NCBI GenBank assembly: GCA_026018925.1
Contig: JAKSZU010000009.1
Location: forward strand, 72,450,041 to 72,514,040
Direction: 5' to 3'
Length of the DNA stretch: 64,000 nt
DNA from: Tupaia tana
Lineage: Eukaryota > Chordata > Mammalia > Scandentia > Tupaiidae
The position numbers and the translations under genes are program-made. This document shows positions 11,659-23,039 of the stretch, piece after piece (position 1 is the stretch's first letter; the number at the start of each line of letters is the position of its first letter). Under the pieces are notes generated by a model, which worked only from the letters and a program-made list of their open reading frames with translations, was not told where the DNA came from and searched no databases.

Positions 11659-13809
11659 GGGGCACCAGGCGGACTCAGGCTGCAGGCCCGACCTTTCCGA
11701 ATCTCCACGCATCCCCACCGTTTCTCCTCCTTGGACCCCAGGTTGGTTGTCTGGGACTTTAAGGCGAACTCCCACCCCACCCCACCCGCAATCCGGATCG
11801 AGCCGGCCAGCAGTTCCGGGCACCAGGCGGACTCAGGCTGCAGGCCCGACCTTTCCGAATCTCCACGCATCCCCACCGTTTCTCCTCCTTGGACCCCAGG
11901 TTGGTTGTCTGGGACTTTAAGGCGAACTCCCACCCCACCCCCCCACCCGCAATCCGGATCGAGCCGGCCAGCAGTTCCGGGCACCAGGCGGACTCAGGCT
12001 GCAGGCCCGACCTTTCCGAATCTCCACGCATCCCCACCGTTTCTCCTCCTTGGACCCCAGGTTGGTTGTCTGGGACTTTAAGGCGAACTCCCACCCCACC
12101 CCACCCGCAATCCGGATCGAGCCGGCCAGCAGTTCCGGGCACCAGGCGGACTCAGGCTGCAGGCCCGACCTTTCCGAATCTCCACGCATCCCCACCGTTT
12201 CTCCTCCTTGGACCCCAGGTTGGTTGTCTGGGACTTTAAGGCGAACTCCCACCCCACCCCACCCGCAATCCGGATCGAGCCGGCCAGCAGTTCCGGGCAC
12301 CAGGCGGACTCAGGCTGCAGGCCCGACCTTTCCGAATCTCCACGCATCCCCACCGTTTCTCCTCCTTGGACCCCAGGTTGGTTGTCTGGGACTTTAAGGC
12401 GAACTCCCACCCCACCCCACCCGCAATCCGGATCGAGCCGGCCAGCAGTTCCGGGCACCAGGCGGACTCAGGCTGCAGGCCCGACCTTTCCGAATCTCCA
12501 CGCATCCCCACCGTTTCTCCTCCTTGGACCCCAGGTTGGTTGTCTGGGACTTTAAGGCGAACTCCCACCCCACCCCACCCGCAATCCGGATCGAGCCGGC
12601 CAGCAGTTCCGGGCACCAGGCGGACTCAGGCTGCAGGCCCGACCTTTCCGAATCTCCACGCATCCCCACCGTTTCTCCTCCTTGGACCCCAGGTTGGTTG
12701 TCTGGGACTTTAAGGCGAACTCCCACCCCACCCCACCCGCAATCCGGATCGAGCCGGCCAGCAGTTCCGGGCACCAGGCGGACTCAGGCTGCAGGCCCGA
12801 CCTTTCCGAATCTCCACGCATCCCCACCGTTTCTCCTCCTTGGACCCCAGGTTGGTTGTCTGGGACTTTAAGGCGAACTCCCACCCCACCCCACCCGCAA
12901 TCCGGATCGAGCCGGCCAGCAGTTCCGGGCACCAGGCGGACTCAGGCTGCAGGCCCGACCTTTCCGAATCTCCACGCATCCCCACCGTTTCTCCTCCTTG
13001 GACCCCAGGTTGGTTGTCTGGGACTTTAAGGCGAACTCCCACCCCACCCCACCCGCAATCCGGATCGAGCCGGCCAGCAGTTCCGGGCACCAGGCGGACT
13101 CAGGCTGCAGGCCCGACCTTTCCGAATCTCCACGCATCCCCACCGTTTCTCCTCCTTGGACCCCAGGTTGGTTGTCTGGGACTTTAAGGCGAACTCCCAC
13201 CCCACCCCACCCGCAATCCGGATCGAGCCGGCCAGCAGTTCCGGGCACCAGGCGGACTCAGGCTGCAGGCCCGACCTTTCCGAATCTCCACGCATCCCCA
13301 CCGTTTCTCCTCCTTGGACCCCAGGTTGGTTGTCTGGGACTTTAAGGCGAACTCCCACCCCACCCCACCCGCAATCCGGATCGAGCCGGCCAGCAGTTCC
13401 GGGCACCAGGCGGACTCAGGCTGCAGGCCCGACCTTTCCGAATCTCCACGCATCCCCACCGTTTCTCCTCCTTGGACCCCAGGTTGGTTGTCTGGGACTT
13501 TAAGGCGAACTCCCACCCCACCCCACCCGCAATCCGGATCGAGCCGGCCAGCAGTTCCGGGCACCAGGCGGACTCAGGCTGCAGGCCCGACCTTTCCGAA
13601 TCTCCACGCATCCCCACCGTTTCTCCTCCTTGGACCCCAGGTTGGTTGTCTGGGACTTTAAGGCGAACTCCCACCCCACCCCACCCGCAATCCGGATCGA
13701 GCCGGCCAGCAGTTCCGGGCACCAGGCGGACTCAGGCTGCAGGCCCGACCTTTCCGAATCTCCACGCATCCCCACCGTTTCTCCTCCTTGGACCCCAGGT
13801 TGGTTGTCT
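11659..13809. repeat. GC- and CpG-rich tandem array, 158-bp unit, 13 full copies plus a partial
   Basis: Unit starts (at CACCAGGCGG) are 11663, 11821, 11982, 12140, 12298, 12456, 12614, 12772, 12930, 13088, 13246, 13404, 13562 and 13720; the last is cut by the N-gap. All periods are 158 bp except the second unit (161 bp, one extra CCC in the CCCCA tract). By hand count a unit has 64 C, 38 G and 11 CpG: about 65% GC with CpG observed/expected about 0.7, far above the surrounding AT-rich DNA. Apart from that CCC I saw no differences between units. The many open frames on both strands arise because 158 is not a multiple of 3 and the unit has few stops; they are not genes. Family unknown. Confidence 0.97.
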
Positions 13810-13909
13810 NNNNNNNNNNNNNNNNNNNNNNNNNNNNNNNNNNNNNNNNNNNNNNNNNNNNNNNNNNNNNNNNNNNNNNNNNNNNNNNNNNNNNNNNNNN
13901 NNNNNNNNN
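13810..13909. other. Assembly gap (100 N)
   Basis: Exactly 100 N follow the partial fourteenth unit of the 158-bp array. A round number usually marks a gap of unknown size. The right flank does not continue the array, so the true copy number and right boundary of the array are unknown. Confidence 0.98.
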
Positions 13910-14967
13910 TGGGCAACTATTTGGGCATCCAGCAGCTTAATTTCTATGCTACCTACTGGCCCCCTAGGTTATAAACACTAAAGCAGTCTAAAATGTAGAC
14001 AATTACTTTTAACTTATCACCAGCTTGTCATATAATTTTAAACTATTTTACTACATTACTCTTTTGATCATATAGAGGAGGCTGTGTGTATAAGTAAATT
14101 TAATACTTCTGTTTTGACACTGCATATCATTATTATGTTTTCTTTAGATGATATTTTCTCACAAGCATATAGACCCAGGCTCATTGAAGGAAAAACATCT
14201 TCAAAAAATGTGCTTCGGGACCACCTGGTGGCCTTGTGGTTAAGGCAGGTGCATCTCAGATGGCTGACTGTGTGGTTTGAGTTTTGGACCCAGTGTCTTG
14301 AAAAAAAAGTCAGGAGCATGTGTGCAAGCCCCAATTCTTCAAAATCCAATGAATACCAGGGAGACAGTATAAAGGAAGAGAAGGTTTTCTCTTTCATTTA
14401 CTTGAGATCCAAATTTCCTCACTGGAGATTAAATTCTATGAAGACAAAGGTATTATCTAGTCATTTTTCTATTAGCAGAGTGTAAGATAATGGCTGTTCA
14501 ATAACTTTTGCGTGGCTAATGAGAAAACATTTCAGCTGTTACATTACTTCTAACTTTAAAGCTACATAAGTCACTAGTAATAACATATATTCAATTGCAG
14601 TACAATAAATGTAGCGAGTCAAGAGATATATAAAATTTTACTGAATATAAAAACTCATTTTCCTCTATATACAAATTTAGGTTAACCTATACTACTGAAG
14701 GATTTTGTCATTACAAATGTATTTGTATATCCTCGATAAATATATACTGAATGTTTGCATTTTATTGTAGAAACTGAAAGACTGGAAAATATAATAGCAC
14801 AGACAGCAAGTCTAGATACCTGAGACTATATGGGGGCTGTTACAATTTCATTTCTTCTTTTATGATTAAAATGTATTTTTTTTTCCTCTCTTGTCTGTGT
14901 TTGCCAGAACCTGTGATACTATGAAAAGGAAAGGTGAAAGTAGAAAGAATTTTCTGTTTTCACTTTT
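13910..14967. other. Unique AT-rich sequence with an old SINE fragment
   Basis: Apart from the SINE-like segment at 14217-14345, I recognise no gene or repeat. The 14084-14485 frame overlaps that SINE and has no support as coding. Confidence 0.45.
14217..14345 (+). mobile_element. Old, diverged tRNA-derived SINE fragment
   Basis: The head GGGACCACCTGGTGGCCTTG, a GGCTGACTGTG segment, a TTTGAGTTTTGGACCCAGTG B-box region and a CATGTGTGCAAGCCCC body are diverged from the dominant SINE but co-linear with it. The tail portion is not recognisable. It probably belongs to an earlier subfamily. Confidence 0.6.
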
Positions 14968-15306
14968 TAGCAGGAAAGTTTTCAGCTTTTCCCCAATTCA
15001 GTGTGATGTTAGCTATGGGTCTATAATATATGGCTTTTATTGTGTTGAGTAATGTCCCTTATATTGCAATTATGCTGAGAGTTTAATCATGAAGGGATAT
15101 TCAGTACTTTATCAAATGCTTTTCATACTTAAATTGATATGATCATATGGTTTTTATCTTTCCTTTTGTTAATGTGATGTATTGCATTTATTGTTTTGCA
15201 TATGTTGAACCATCCTTGCATCCTTGGTTTAAAGTCTACCTGGTCATGGTGTATAATCTCTTAAATGTGCTGTTGGATTCTATTTGCTAGTGTCTTGTTG
15301 AAATAG
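14968..15306 (-). mobile_element. L1-C, inverted 5' part (ORF2 reverse-transcriptase region)
   Basis: Read on the minus strand this matches L1 ORF2 around the reverse-transcriptase domain, ending near the AGCTTTTCC-type segment at 14968. It abuts, with a SINE between, the plus-strand 3' part of an L1 (15577-16690). That is the arrangement left by twin priming during L1 integration. Confidence 0.7.
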
Positions 15307-15319
15307 CCAAAGATTTCTT

Positions 15320-15576
15320 CTTCTTCTTTTCTTTTTCTTTTAGAGAGTCATTTTTGCTATAGGGCACATGCACTCACTGGGAAGACAGATAAAGAAAGTG
15401 AGAAATCACCCCTCAGTGTGATGGCCATGCCACAATTCTTTCTCCTCTATTCTTCTGTTGGGATTTTGGGTATGCATGCATGGTGTGAGTTTTAAGCCAC
15501 TGGGTCCAGAATTTGAACTGTGGTCGGCTATATGGAAGTTCAATGACATCACAATTATACTATCTGCTGGTCCTCA
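15320..15576 (-). mobile_element. tRNA-derived SINE at the L1-C inversion junction
   Basis: A complete minus-strand copy has its T-rich tail at the left and head (ATCTGCTGGTCCTC) at the right. Near-identical target copies flank it (15301-15319 and 15577-15595, AAATAGCCAAAGATTTCTT with two changes on the right). Confidence 0.88.
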
Positions 15577-16690
15577 AAATAGCCACATATTTCTTACATA
15601 AGACCCCCAAAGCACAGACAACATTTCTGAAAATAGATAAGTGGAATAAAATCAAACTAAAATGATTCTGAAAAGCAAAATAAGCAATTTTAGAGTGAAG
15701 AGACAACCCTCAGAATGGGAGAAAATATTTGCAAGTTATACTTTAGACAAGGGATTGATAACCAGGATACCTAGGCAACTGAAGTAATTAACTTGCAAAA
15801 AAAAGAATAATCAAATAAAAAAATGGCAAATGGGTTGAACAGACAACTCTATAAGGAACACAAACAAATGGACAAAATGTATGTGAAAAAATGTTCAACA
15901 TCTCTAATCATAAGAGAAATGCAAATCAAAACCACAGTGTGATACCACTTAACCCCAACAAGAATGACTTTGATCAAGAAAATGAAAATGACAAGTGTTA
16001 GCAAGGCTATGAAAGGGAACTCTCTTATACTGTTGGTGGGAATGTAAATTGGATAAAGAGTATGGAGGTTCCTCAAAAACCTACAAATTGAACTACCATA
16101 TGACCTAGTAATTTCATTCCTTAGTACTTACCCAAAGGATAGGAAAATGCTCAGTTGGAAAGACACTTGTACATCCATGCTTACTGCAGCACTATTCACA
16201 ACAGCTAAGACATGGAATGAGTTCAAATGCCCAAGATTGTATGACTGGATTGGAAAAATGTGGCACAGGTATAATATTACTCAATATTACTCAACCATAA
16301 AGAACAATGAGACCTGTCATCTGGTGGAAAGTGGATGAATACAGAAAATTTGATGCTAAGCAAAATAAGCCAGACTATGAAAGACAAATACTGTATATCT
16401 TCACTTAATATATACCAAATATCTGCATTCTATGGCAGAAATGAAAAGATCCAAAAATATAATAGTAGGGAAGATGAGTGTAAATACCAGAGACTATCTG
16501 GGGAGGTGTGGGTAGTAGAGAGTGGTTGAGAGGGGCTCAAGGAAGCATACCTAACTGACCTAAGAGTGTAAAGTTCTCCACTGAAAGTGATGTATATGAT
16601 AACATCTTTGGTTTGATTGTCATGTACTTTATGCATACATTAAAAATCATATTTTGTGCTATAGAGATGTACAAAATTTAAATGTGAATA
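15577..16690 (+). mobile_element. L1-C, 3' part (ORF2 C-terminus and 3' UTR)
   Basis: Plus-strand L1 sequence runs from the CTTACATAAGACCCCCAAAGC region to a 3' UTR ending around 16690. It is more diverged than L1-B, L1-E or L1-F and belongs to an older subfamily with a different 3' UTR. Short fragments of the C-terminal ORF2 frame remain at 16147-16338; all are broken. Confidence 0.8.
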
Positions 16691-16765
16691 AGAAATAATA
16701 AAAATATACAACACTGAGAAATTTAAAGTAAAATATTTTAATCTTTTAAAGAATGATTTTATTTA

Positions 16766-16921
16766 ACCTGTAAGTAAGGTTATTTATTTTAATTTGACCA
16801 GAGAGGTACAGAGTGGGAGAGAGAGGGAAAGTGAAAAACAAGCCACCAGGTCTAGGACTCAAACCACATTTGGCCATGTGGGAGTCCAGAACTCTTAACC
16901 ATTACACCACCTGCTGGACCC
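16766..16921 (-). mobile_element. Short-form tRNA-derived SINE
   Basis: On the minus strand the head (GGTCCAGCAGGTGGTGTAATG) and B-box region are followed directly by the TC-rich segment and an AT-rich tail, without the central body of the long form. Two other short copies occur at 41522-41700 and 63785-63910, so this is a distinct subfamily rather than a chance deletion. Confidence 0.75.
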
Positions 16922-17332
16922 CAAAGGAAGGTATTTTTAAAAGCAATACAGACAGCTCTGCCCACCCCCACACCTCATCTTCCTTGCCTTGTTCAGAACT
17001 GGTTCTAGATACAAGTTAACCTTAGAAATGATCTTTTTGTAGAATTCTGAAGCTAGCTATCCCTGTTTAGAGAAATTAGAAAGATTACAGAGATTAGAAT
17101 TAATAGCCTCTCATCTTATAATGTTTTGAAGTTTTTTGATCGTATTGTTAAATATAGACTTTTGGGGATGTGTAATTCTAAGAATTTAGATTATTTTGTT
17201 TCCAAAAGGTGGCACAAAATTTGAGGGACTTTTTTTTGTCCAAGTTATTTTAGAATCTTTTTAGTTTTTTCTTATTTTTTTTATATGAATGTTCACTGCA
17301 TAGATATCACACTCTTATGCCCACCATGGTAT

Positions 17333-17334
<2 letters not shown>
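16922..17334. other. Unique sequence
   Basis: No gene, RNA or repeat was recognised between the short SINE and the CA microsatellite. Confidence 0.4.

Positions 17335-17368
<34 letters not shown>
17335..17368. repeat. (CA)n microsatellite
   Basis: About 17 uninterrupted CA units. Confidence 0.97.
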
Positions 17369-17371
<3 letters not shown>

Positions 17372-17410
17372 TTTTTCTGCTTAAAATGCTCCATTTAAAA
17401 CTAGCAGTTT

Positions 17411-17593
17411 GGGGACCAGTAGATGGTGTAATGGTTACATTGCTGGACTCCCACATGGCTGACAACGGTTTGGGTCTTGGACTCAGCAGCTTCAAACTCC
17501 CACCAGGTGCATGTGCATACATGACCAAAATTCCAAGAGGAGAATGGAGGAGAAGGGATTGTGATGTGGCCATCCCCAGGGGGTGATTTCTCA

Positions 17594-17630
<37 letters not shown>

Positions 17631-17700
17631 ATTTTCCAGCAAGCACACGTGCCTTATAGCAAAAATCTCTCCTTCTAACAACAACAACAACAAACAACAA
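17411..17700 (+). mobile_element. tRNA-derived SINE (first of a back-to-back pair)
   Basis: A full copy from GGGGACCAGTAGATGG has an expanded TC tract and an (AAC)n tail in place of a pure A-run. The flanking target repeats (ACTAGCAGTTT and ATTAGCAGCTT) are diverged. The next SINE is inserted in the right-hand repeat. Confidence 0.88.
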
Positions 17701-17714
17701 AACATTAGCAGCTT

Positions 17715-17951
17715 GGGGGCCAGCAGGTTAAGGTGCTGCATCCCACAGAGCTAACTCCACAGTTAAAGTCCCAGACCCTGCAGCTTGAAAAACACTCTGG
17801 GTGTGTATGCATGTGTGTGCCCAAAATCCCAACAGAAAAATGGAGGAGAAGGGATTGTGGCATGGCCATCTCTCCTGAGGGATTATCTCTCACTTTCCCT
17901 CTGTCTCTGTCTCTGCCTCCAGTAAGTGCATACATCCTGTGGCTTTAAAAA
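17715..17951 (+). mobile_element. tRNA-derived SINE (second of the pair)
   Basis: A diverged copy begins GGGGGCCAGCAGG, with a recognisable body (CCCAAAATCCCAACAG, GGGATTGTGGCATGGCC), a TC tract and an ATCCTGTGGC tail end. A segment of the D-arm region is missing from the head. The right flank AAGTAGCACTT resembles the left flank ATTAGCAGCTT. Confidence 0.8.
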
Positions 17952-18677
17952 AAGTAGCACTTTGTAAGTGTGTGTACAACAGAAATGTAGTAAATTTCAT
18001 CCTTACTTCCATTAGCTGTGAAACAAAAAATGCTTTTAGACAGTGTAGTTAAGTTTTTCTATTTTTTGCATCAAGATGGTTTTGTTTAGTGCCATCTGTG
18101 TGAGTTTCAATTTTGTTAGCAGCATTAAATTTTGAGTGACCTTCACTTTTGTCAAACAGAAAATATTTAAATAAAATAGCTAACAAACCTTTTTGGAATT
18201 TTAAATTTTGAGGCAGAGGTAGGTGTGAGAAATTCACAAAATAACCTATTTATTTAACATATTAAAGACTTCAGCCTTGAATACAGAGGATTATATTTGC
18301 ATCCCACTTCTCCTATTCATTAAGATTAAAAATGTGCTTTGCAGAATTCATACTCTATAAAGAGTTCTGTTATTTTAGTAGTCTAGTATGGAACATGATA
18401 TTTCAATATCTTTATCTTTTAGATATGGTTACTTTTTGAACATTTCCATTACTGTGTCCTAGAGTTTGTTGTGTGAAGTCAAAATATGCATGAGATACTC
18501 TCTTTTACTTTGAAATTCACTTATATTTTACCCACTTGTTTTAAAGATAAATCTAGTAACACTGCCCTACCTTATCACTTAATTTTGTACACTTGTGCTT
18601 TACAATAGTTACTATGAATAGTAAATTATTAAAAATGAAAAATCCCCCCTTAGCCACTCTTTAAAGTTTGCAATTCT
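17952..18677. other. Unique AT-rich sequence
   Basis: No gene or recognisable repeat. The 62-codon minus frame at 18049-18237 has no support. Confidence 0.4.
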
Positions 18678-18950
18678 GAGGCTAGCACGGGGCATAGTGG
18701 TTAATGTAGTGGACTCCCACATGGTCAACCAATGTTTGAGTCCCAGTCCCAGTGACTTGAAAATCATGTTGAACACATGTGCGTGCATGACCAAAATCTT
18801 GAGAGCACAATGCACAATGATGGAGAAGGGATTGCAGTATAGCCATCCCCTTGGGGTTAGTTTCTCACTTTCTTTTTCTCTCTCAATCTGTGTTTCTGGT
18901 TAGCACGTGTACCTTATAGCAAAAAACTCTCAAAAAAAAAAAAAAAAAAA
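18678..18950 (+). mobile_element. tRNA-derived SINE, old subfamily
   Basis: The head GAGGCTAGCACGGGGCATAG is diverged, but the GGTC-ACC-AATGTTTGAGTCC region, the TGCATGACCAAAATCTTGAG body, the TC tract and an A-tail (18931-18949) are in order. The flanks show only weak similarity. Confidence 0.82.
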
Positions 18951-19231
18951 GGTTCACAGTCTACCAAATTGATGGTCCATTAAATTCACCTGTCTGGAAT
19001 GACTGCCCCAGCCAGTACTTGAACAATTTCATTTTTTGCTCTGGATTTTTTTTAATGGTATAACATCTATGTTTATTGAGTTTTATCTAAAAAGCCAAAA
19101 TTTTTTTGATTGCAGCATAGAGAAGAAATATTGGCCCTTTTTCAAAATTAAGCAACTTTTAAAAGTCCTATTCTGTTTATTTTATTTTAAAAATAACAAC
19201 CTATGCAGCACTTTAAGAAACAGCTATATGA

Positions 19232-19489
19232 GGGACCAGCAGTTGGCATAATGGTTGTGTCGCTGGACTCCCATGTGGTTGACCACGGTTCGAGTCCTGG
19301 ACCCAGTAGCTTAAACTCATGCCAGGTGCATGTGCATGTATGCCCAAGATCCCGAGAGGAGAATGGAGAAGGGATTGCAGTGTGGCCATCCCCCCTGGGG
19401 GGTGATTTCTCGCTTTCTGTCTGTCTGTCTCTGTTTTTCTGGTGAGCGCATGTGCCCTATAGCAAAAACCTCTCAAAAACAAACAAAAA
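19232..19489 (+). mobile_element. tRNA-derived SINE
   Basis: A well-preserved copy starts GGGACCAGCAGTTGGC, with an intact GGTTCGAGTCC B-box, the CCCCCCTGGGGGGTGATTTC palindromic block and CCCTATAGCAAAAACC end. AAGAAACAGC repeats flank it at 19215 and 19490. Confidence 0.93.
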
Positions 19490-20717
19490 AAGAAACAGCC
19501 AATGATGTTAAATATTATAAACTGGTGACATTCTACAATTAAATTATGTACAAAAGTTTCATTTTTTTATGCTTCTTGAAGTGGTAATGAGAAAAAAGGT
19601 GTTTTTTTTTTTTTTTTTTTTTTGTGACTTTCTGTATTTCTTATGCCATTTGTTAAAAAGCTGCTTTCATGGTAAAATTATGTTAGTTTGAAAGGAGGAA
19701 ATAGCAAGGTTAAGATGTGTGAATAATTTATGTGTATATGTATAACCAAGTACAAACTTTGATGTACAATAAGAATATGAAATATGTTCATGTTTGTGAT
19801 GTGAAGATATAAGCCTTAAATCCATTAGATTGCATGGTAATTAAAATTGACATAATAAACATCATATATTCAGGGAAAAGGAAGATTAGTTATCTCTTCT
19901 ACCTGTGTTCATTACTAAATTGTTGTATCTTGTTCTGAAAAATATATAAGATTGTAGCAGCTTCCAAAATATTCATATTGCTTAAGAGGCTTAAACTAAT
20001 TTAAATTAAAGACCAGACATGAAGCCATGAAAATTTTCAAAATCTCTTGGTAGCTACAAAGATCTAAGAACAGCAAGTGATTAAAAACCAATTCCCCTAA
20101 ACTAATAAAAATTTACAAAAGAAAAACAAGGAAACTCACATTTTTCCCTCTAAAATGGGAATATTGAGTGGGAATGGAGGTAGAAAGGTACTTTCCTACA
20201 AACAAATATATCCAATCTATTGTTAAGACGAGGTTTTGTACTTAAAAGCAAAGAGATGTTGTAAAAGAAAAATAAGCATAAAAATTCTCATTTTTCCCGG
20301 TTCAAATTCTGATCTAGAAATGAAATATAATCAGATATATGCCAGTATAGAGAGGCCACTTTAAAGAAATTAAAATACTTTTAAGATTAATGTATTATTA
20401 ATTAACTTTGTCTAATAACTGTAGTTCTCAACCTTTTCCCTTCAGTCACAATAGATCAGATAAACATGATTCTTTCCTAACTGTAACACTGGCTCATTAG
20501 AGCAATTATTAGAGCTGGGAGAGTAGGCATTTTGATGCATTTCTGGTGTATGGGTGTGATAGATCAATATCCAGAGAAGAGTGTATGTAGTTGCAGTAAG
20601 TTCCCCATGTGATATGCTCCCCATACAGACAATAACTCTTTTAAAGAGTGCAAGTCTGCCTGAATCATTTAATAAAAAGATGTTTTTGAGCCCTAACCCT
20701 GAGAAAAATAATGTTGA
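19490..20717. other. Unique AT-rich sequence with a poly-T run
   Basis: A run of about 22 T lies at 19602-19623. Otherwise no gene or repeat was recognised. Confidence 0.4.
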
Positions 20718-20989
20718 GGGACCAGCAGTTATCGTAATGGCTATGTTGCTGGACTCCCATGTAGTCGACTGCAGTTTGAGTCCCGGACCCGGTGGCTTAA
20801 ACTCTTGCTGGGCGCGTGTGTGTGTGTGCCCAAGATCCCGAGAAGAGAATGAAGGAAAAGGGATTGCGACGTGGCCATCCCCCCTGGGGGGTGATTTATC
20901 GCTTTCTGTCTCTCTGTCTCTGTGGCGAGTGCATGCACCCTATAGCAAAAACCTCTCCAAATAATAATAATAATGATAATAATAATAAT
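20718..20989 (+). mobile_element. tRNA-derived SINE with an (AAT)n tail
   Basis: A full copy starts GGGACCAGCAGTTATCG and ends CCCTATAGCAAAAACCTCTCC, with an (AAT)n tail. The target repeat AATAATGTTGA is present on both sides (ending 20717 and 21000). Confidence 0.93.
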
Positions 20990-21000
20990 AATAATGTTGA

Positions 21001-21897
21001 CACAGGTGTTTGAGCAGTCCGGGAGAATTTTTACATCTATAACTTTTATTCAGGTTTTTAGGAAATCATCACATTAGCGCTTACCACATTACTTCCACAT
21101 ACATTACCTATACATGGATTGCTTCTTGTGATTTCAAATTTCCGAAATGATAAGGAGTGTGCATTGGTTTTGTCACATTTAATTATAAATTGGTCAATCT
21201 TTTTCCCTTACAAATTTGACTGTTTTCTCTAAAGCAAAGAGACTACATCCATTTAGCAATCATTGCTTGTTATTAGGTTTCAAATCTTTTTAACATCACA
21301 TTCTGTAGGAATTCCATGAATCCGTATGGTCACAGTCATGTTCTGTGAATTTCTAGTGACCTATACACAGAAATTCCTTTCTGTGACTCAGTGGATAGGA
21401 TTTGAGGGGTACCTTCTGCAGCACAGTTGCAAGTTACACTACACAGTTAGAGGATCACGGCAGTTGTGTGTGAAAAAATAATCTAGAATATGATATCTAA
21501 GAAGCTTTCAGAGTCAACATCCAAGTTTATTCCTGGTAAGTTATAATGTTCTTTTTGTGTTGTTCTCATTCTTAGACAATCTCTTTGGTAGTAAGAAGAC
21601 TCTGGGAACTCTTTTAAAAAAGTTTTAATAAAGAAGGAAACACATAGTTGTTTTATGCATTTTTAGCCATGAGTTGAGATAAGGCATTAAAGAATACAGT
21701 TAATTAATTATAGAAAATACTTAATTTGGTAGTTTTTTATGCTTTTATCTTTACCATAATATTGTCAGAATCCTCACAGGGAGAACTGAATAATTCCCAC
21801 ATACCAGTGTTGTAAATCCTGTGCATGTACAGACTACCTCCCTCTCTGTCTCAATGGAAGGTCAAATAAATAGATTCATTTCTAAAATGCTATTTTT
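21001..21897. other. Unique sequence
   Basis: No gene or repeat recognised. It is slightly less AT-rich than its neighbours, but no open frame stands out. Confidence 0.4.
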
Positions 21898-21916
21898 AAT
21901 AATTGTAAATTTTCTT

Positions 21917-22108
21917 GTAGGAAATCACCCACCCCCCAGGGTGGATGGCCACACCGCAATCCCTTCTCCTCCATTCTCCTCTTGGGATCTTAAGCATGCA
22001 CACACACATGCCCAGCGTGAGTTTTAAGCCACTGGGTCTGGGACTCAAACTGCGGTCAACTATGTGGGAGTCCAGAAACATAGCCATCATGCCAACTGCT
22101 GGTCCCTC
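21917..22108 (-). mobile_element. tRNA-derived SINE lacking its 3' tail, with a perfect 19-bp target duplication
   Basis: On the minus strand the copy has its full head and body, but stops just after the GGTGATTTC position. The TC-rich segment, CCCTATAGC end and A-tail are all missing. It is nevertheless flanked by identical 19-bp repeats at 21898-21916 and 22109-22127. The short element size is therefore a property of the inserted copy, not of a later deletion. Confidence 0.92.
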
Positions 22109-22127
22109 AATAATTGTAAATTTTCTT

Positions 22128-23039
22128 ATGTGAATGTGTGCAATAAAATTGTGAGTGTAGTTTTAAATAGTTACTAGTTGCTATCTTCGTTAGTTTGCCT
22201 GACTTTAGAATCACCATCTCTTGCCAAACCCATAAAATAACACTAGATAAATCTTTCAAAAACAGTACTCATATTAAGTCATAGTCTTAATAATAATAAT
22301 AATAAAACTTCAGTGATTCCTTGCTGATCACTTAATCATTTGAGAAATTGATTAGCTGATTCTTTCATACATTCAATATCTATTCAACACCCAGTGAAAG
22401 ACATAATGCTAGGCACTATGGTGTATGTGTGTGTATGTTTGTTACGGAGAGAGAGAAAGAGAATGTGTGGGATGGAGCAGTGTAAGAGGGAAAAATGGGG
22501 ATAAAGAAATAAAATTTGTACAGTTCTTGCTACTTTTGAGTTTAAACTAAAGTAAGTGTGCACAAATAGCTGCAACACAGATTATAAATATGGCTCAAGT
22601 AAAGACACGATAACATGAATTCCTTAGACTTGCACTTAAAATTATCCATAATTTGATCCCAACTTTATTTCTGACTTTGTTATTGGTAACTTCTTCAAGT
22701 ATCTTTTTTTAAATGCAATCAGGCCTCCTCAATACAAACTATGTTATTCCTGCCACTAAGCTATCCAAGCTATTTTTCCATCTCAATCATCAGTTCCCCT
22801 CATTGCTCACTAGATATTCAAAGACTTCTGTTCATGAGGTCTAGAAAAAAGTCTAGTTCACATTTATCTTCTTTATTATTGATTCCCAATGTCTCTACCA
22901 CTATTTGTATCAAAACGTTAATTAATATATATTCTCTGATACTGAGTAATTCATGACATGACATATCTTCTTAGGTAGACTAACTACCTTTGGGAAGGAA
23001 CCATAGCTTAAACTCTTTTTCAACTTTAACTAGCAGAAT
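22128..23039. other. Mostly unique sequence with a possible L2-like fragment
   Basis: The segment around 22365-22600 (TATTCAACACCCAGTG, ATGCTAGGCACTATGG) resembles the 3' region of ancient L2-type LINEs in antisense, but too weakly to be firm. A small (AAT)n run is present at about 22290. Nothing else recognised. Confidence 0.35.

Noticed and set aside
11663..13809. CTCF-like motif in each array unit (CACCAGGCGGAC)
   Set aside because: It matches only part of the CTCF core, with mismatches at several fixed positions. No basis to call binding sites without a scored motif search.
11659..13809. CRISPR-like array
   Set aside because: The repeats are directly contiguous with no unique spacers, and the host is a mammal.
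11638..13981. Long overlapping open frames on both strands giving proline/arginine-rich repeated proteins
   Set aside because: They are the 158-bp unit read in successive frames. The unit is not a multiple of 3, most frames start at non-ATG codons, and there is no splice or conservation evidence.
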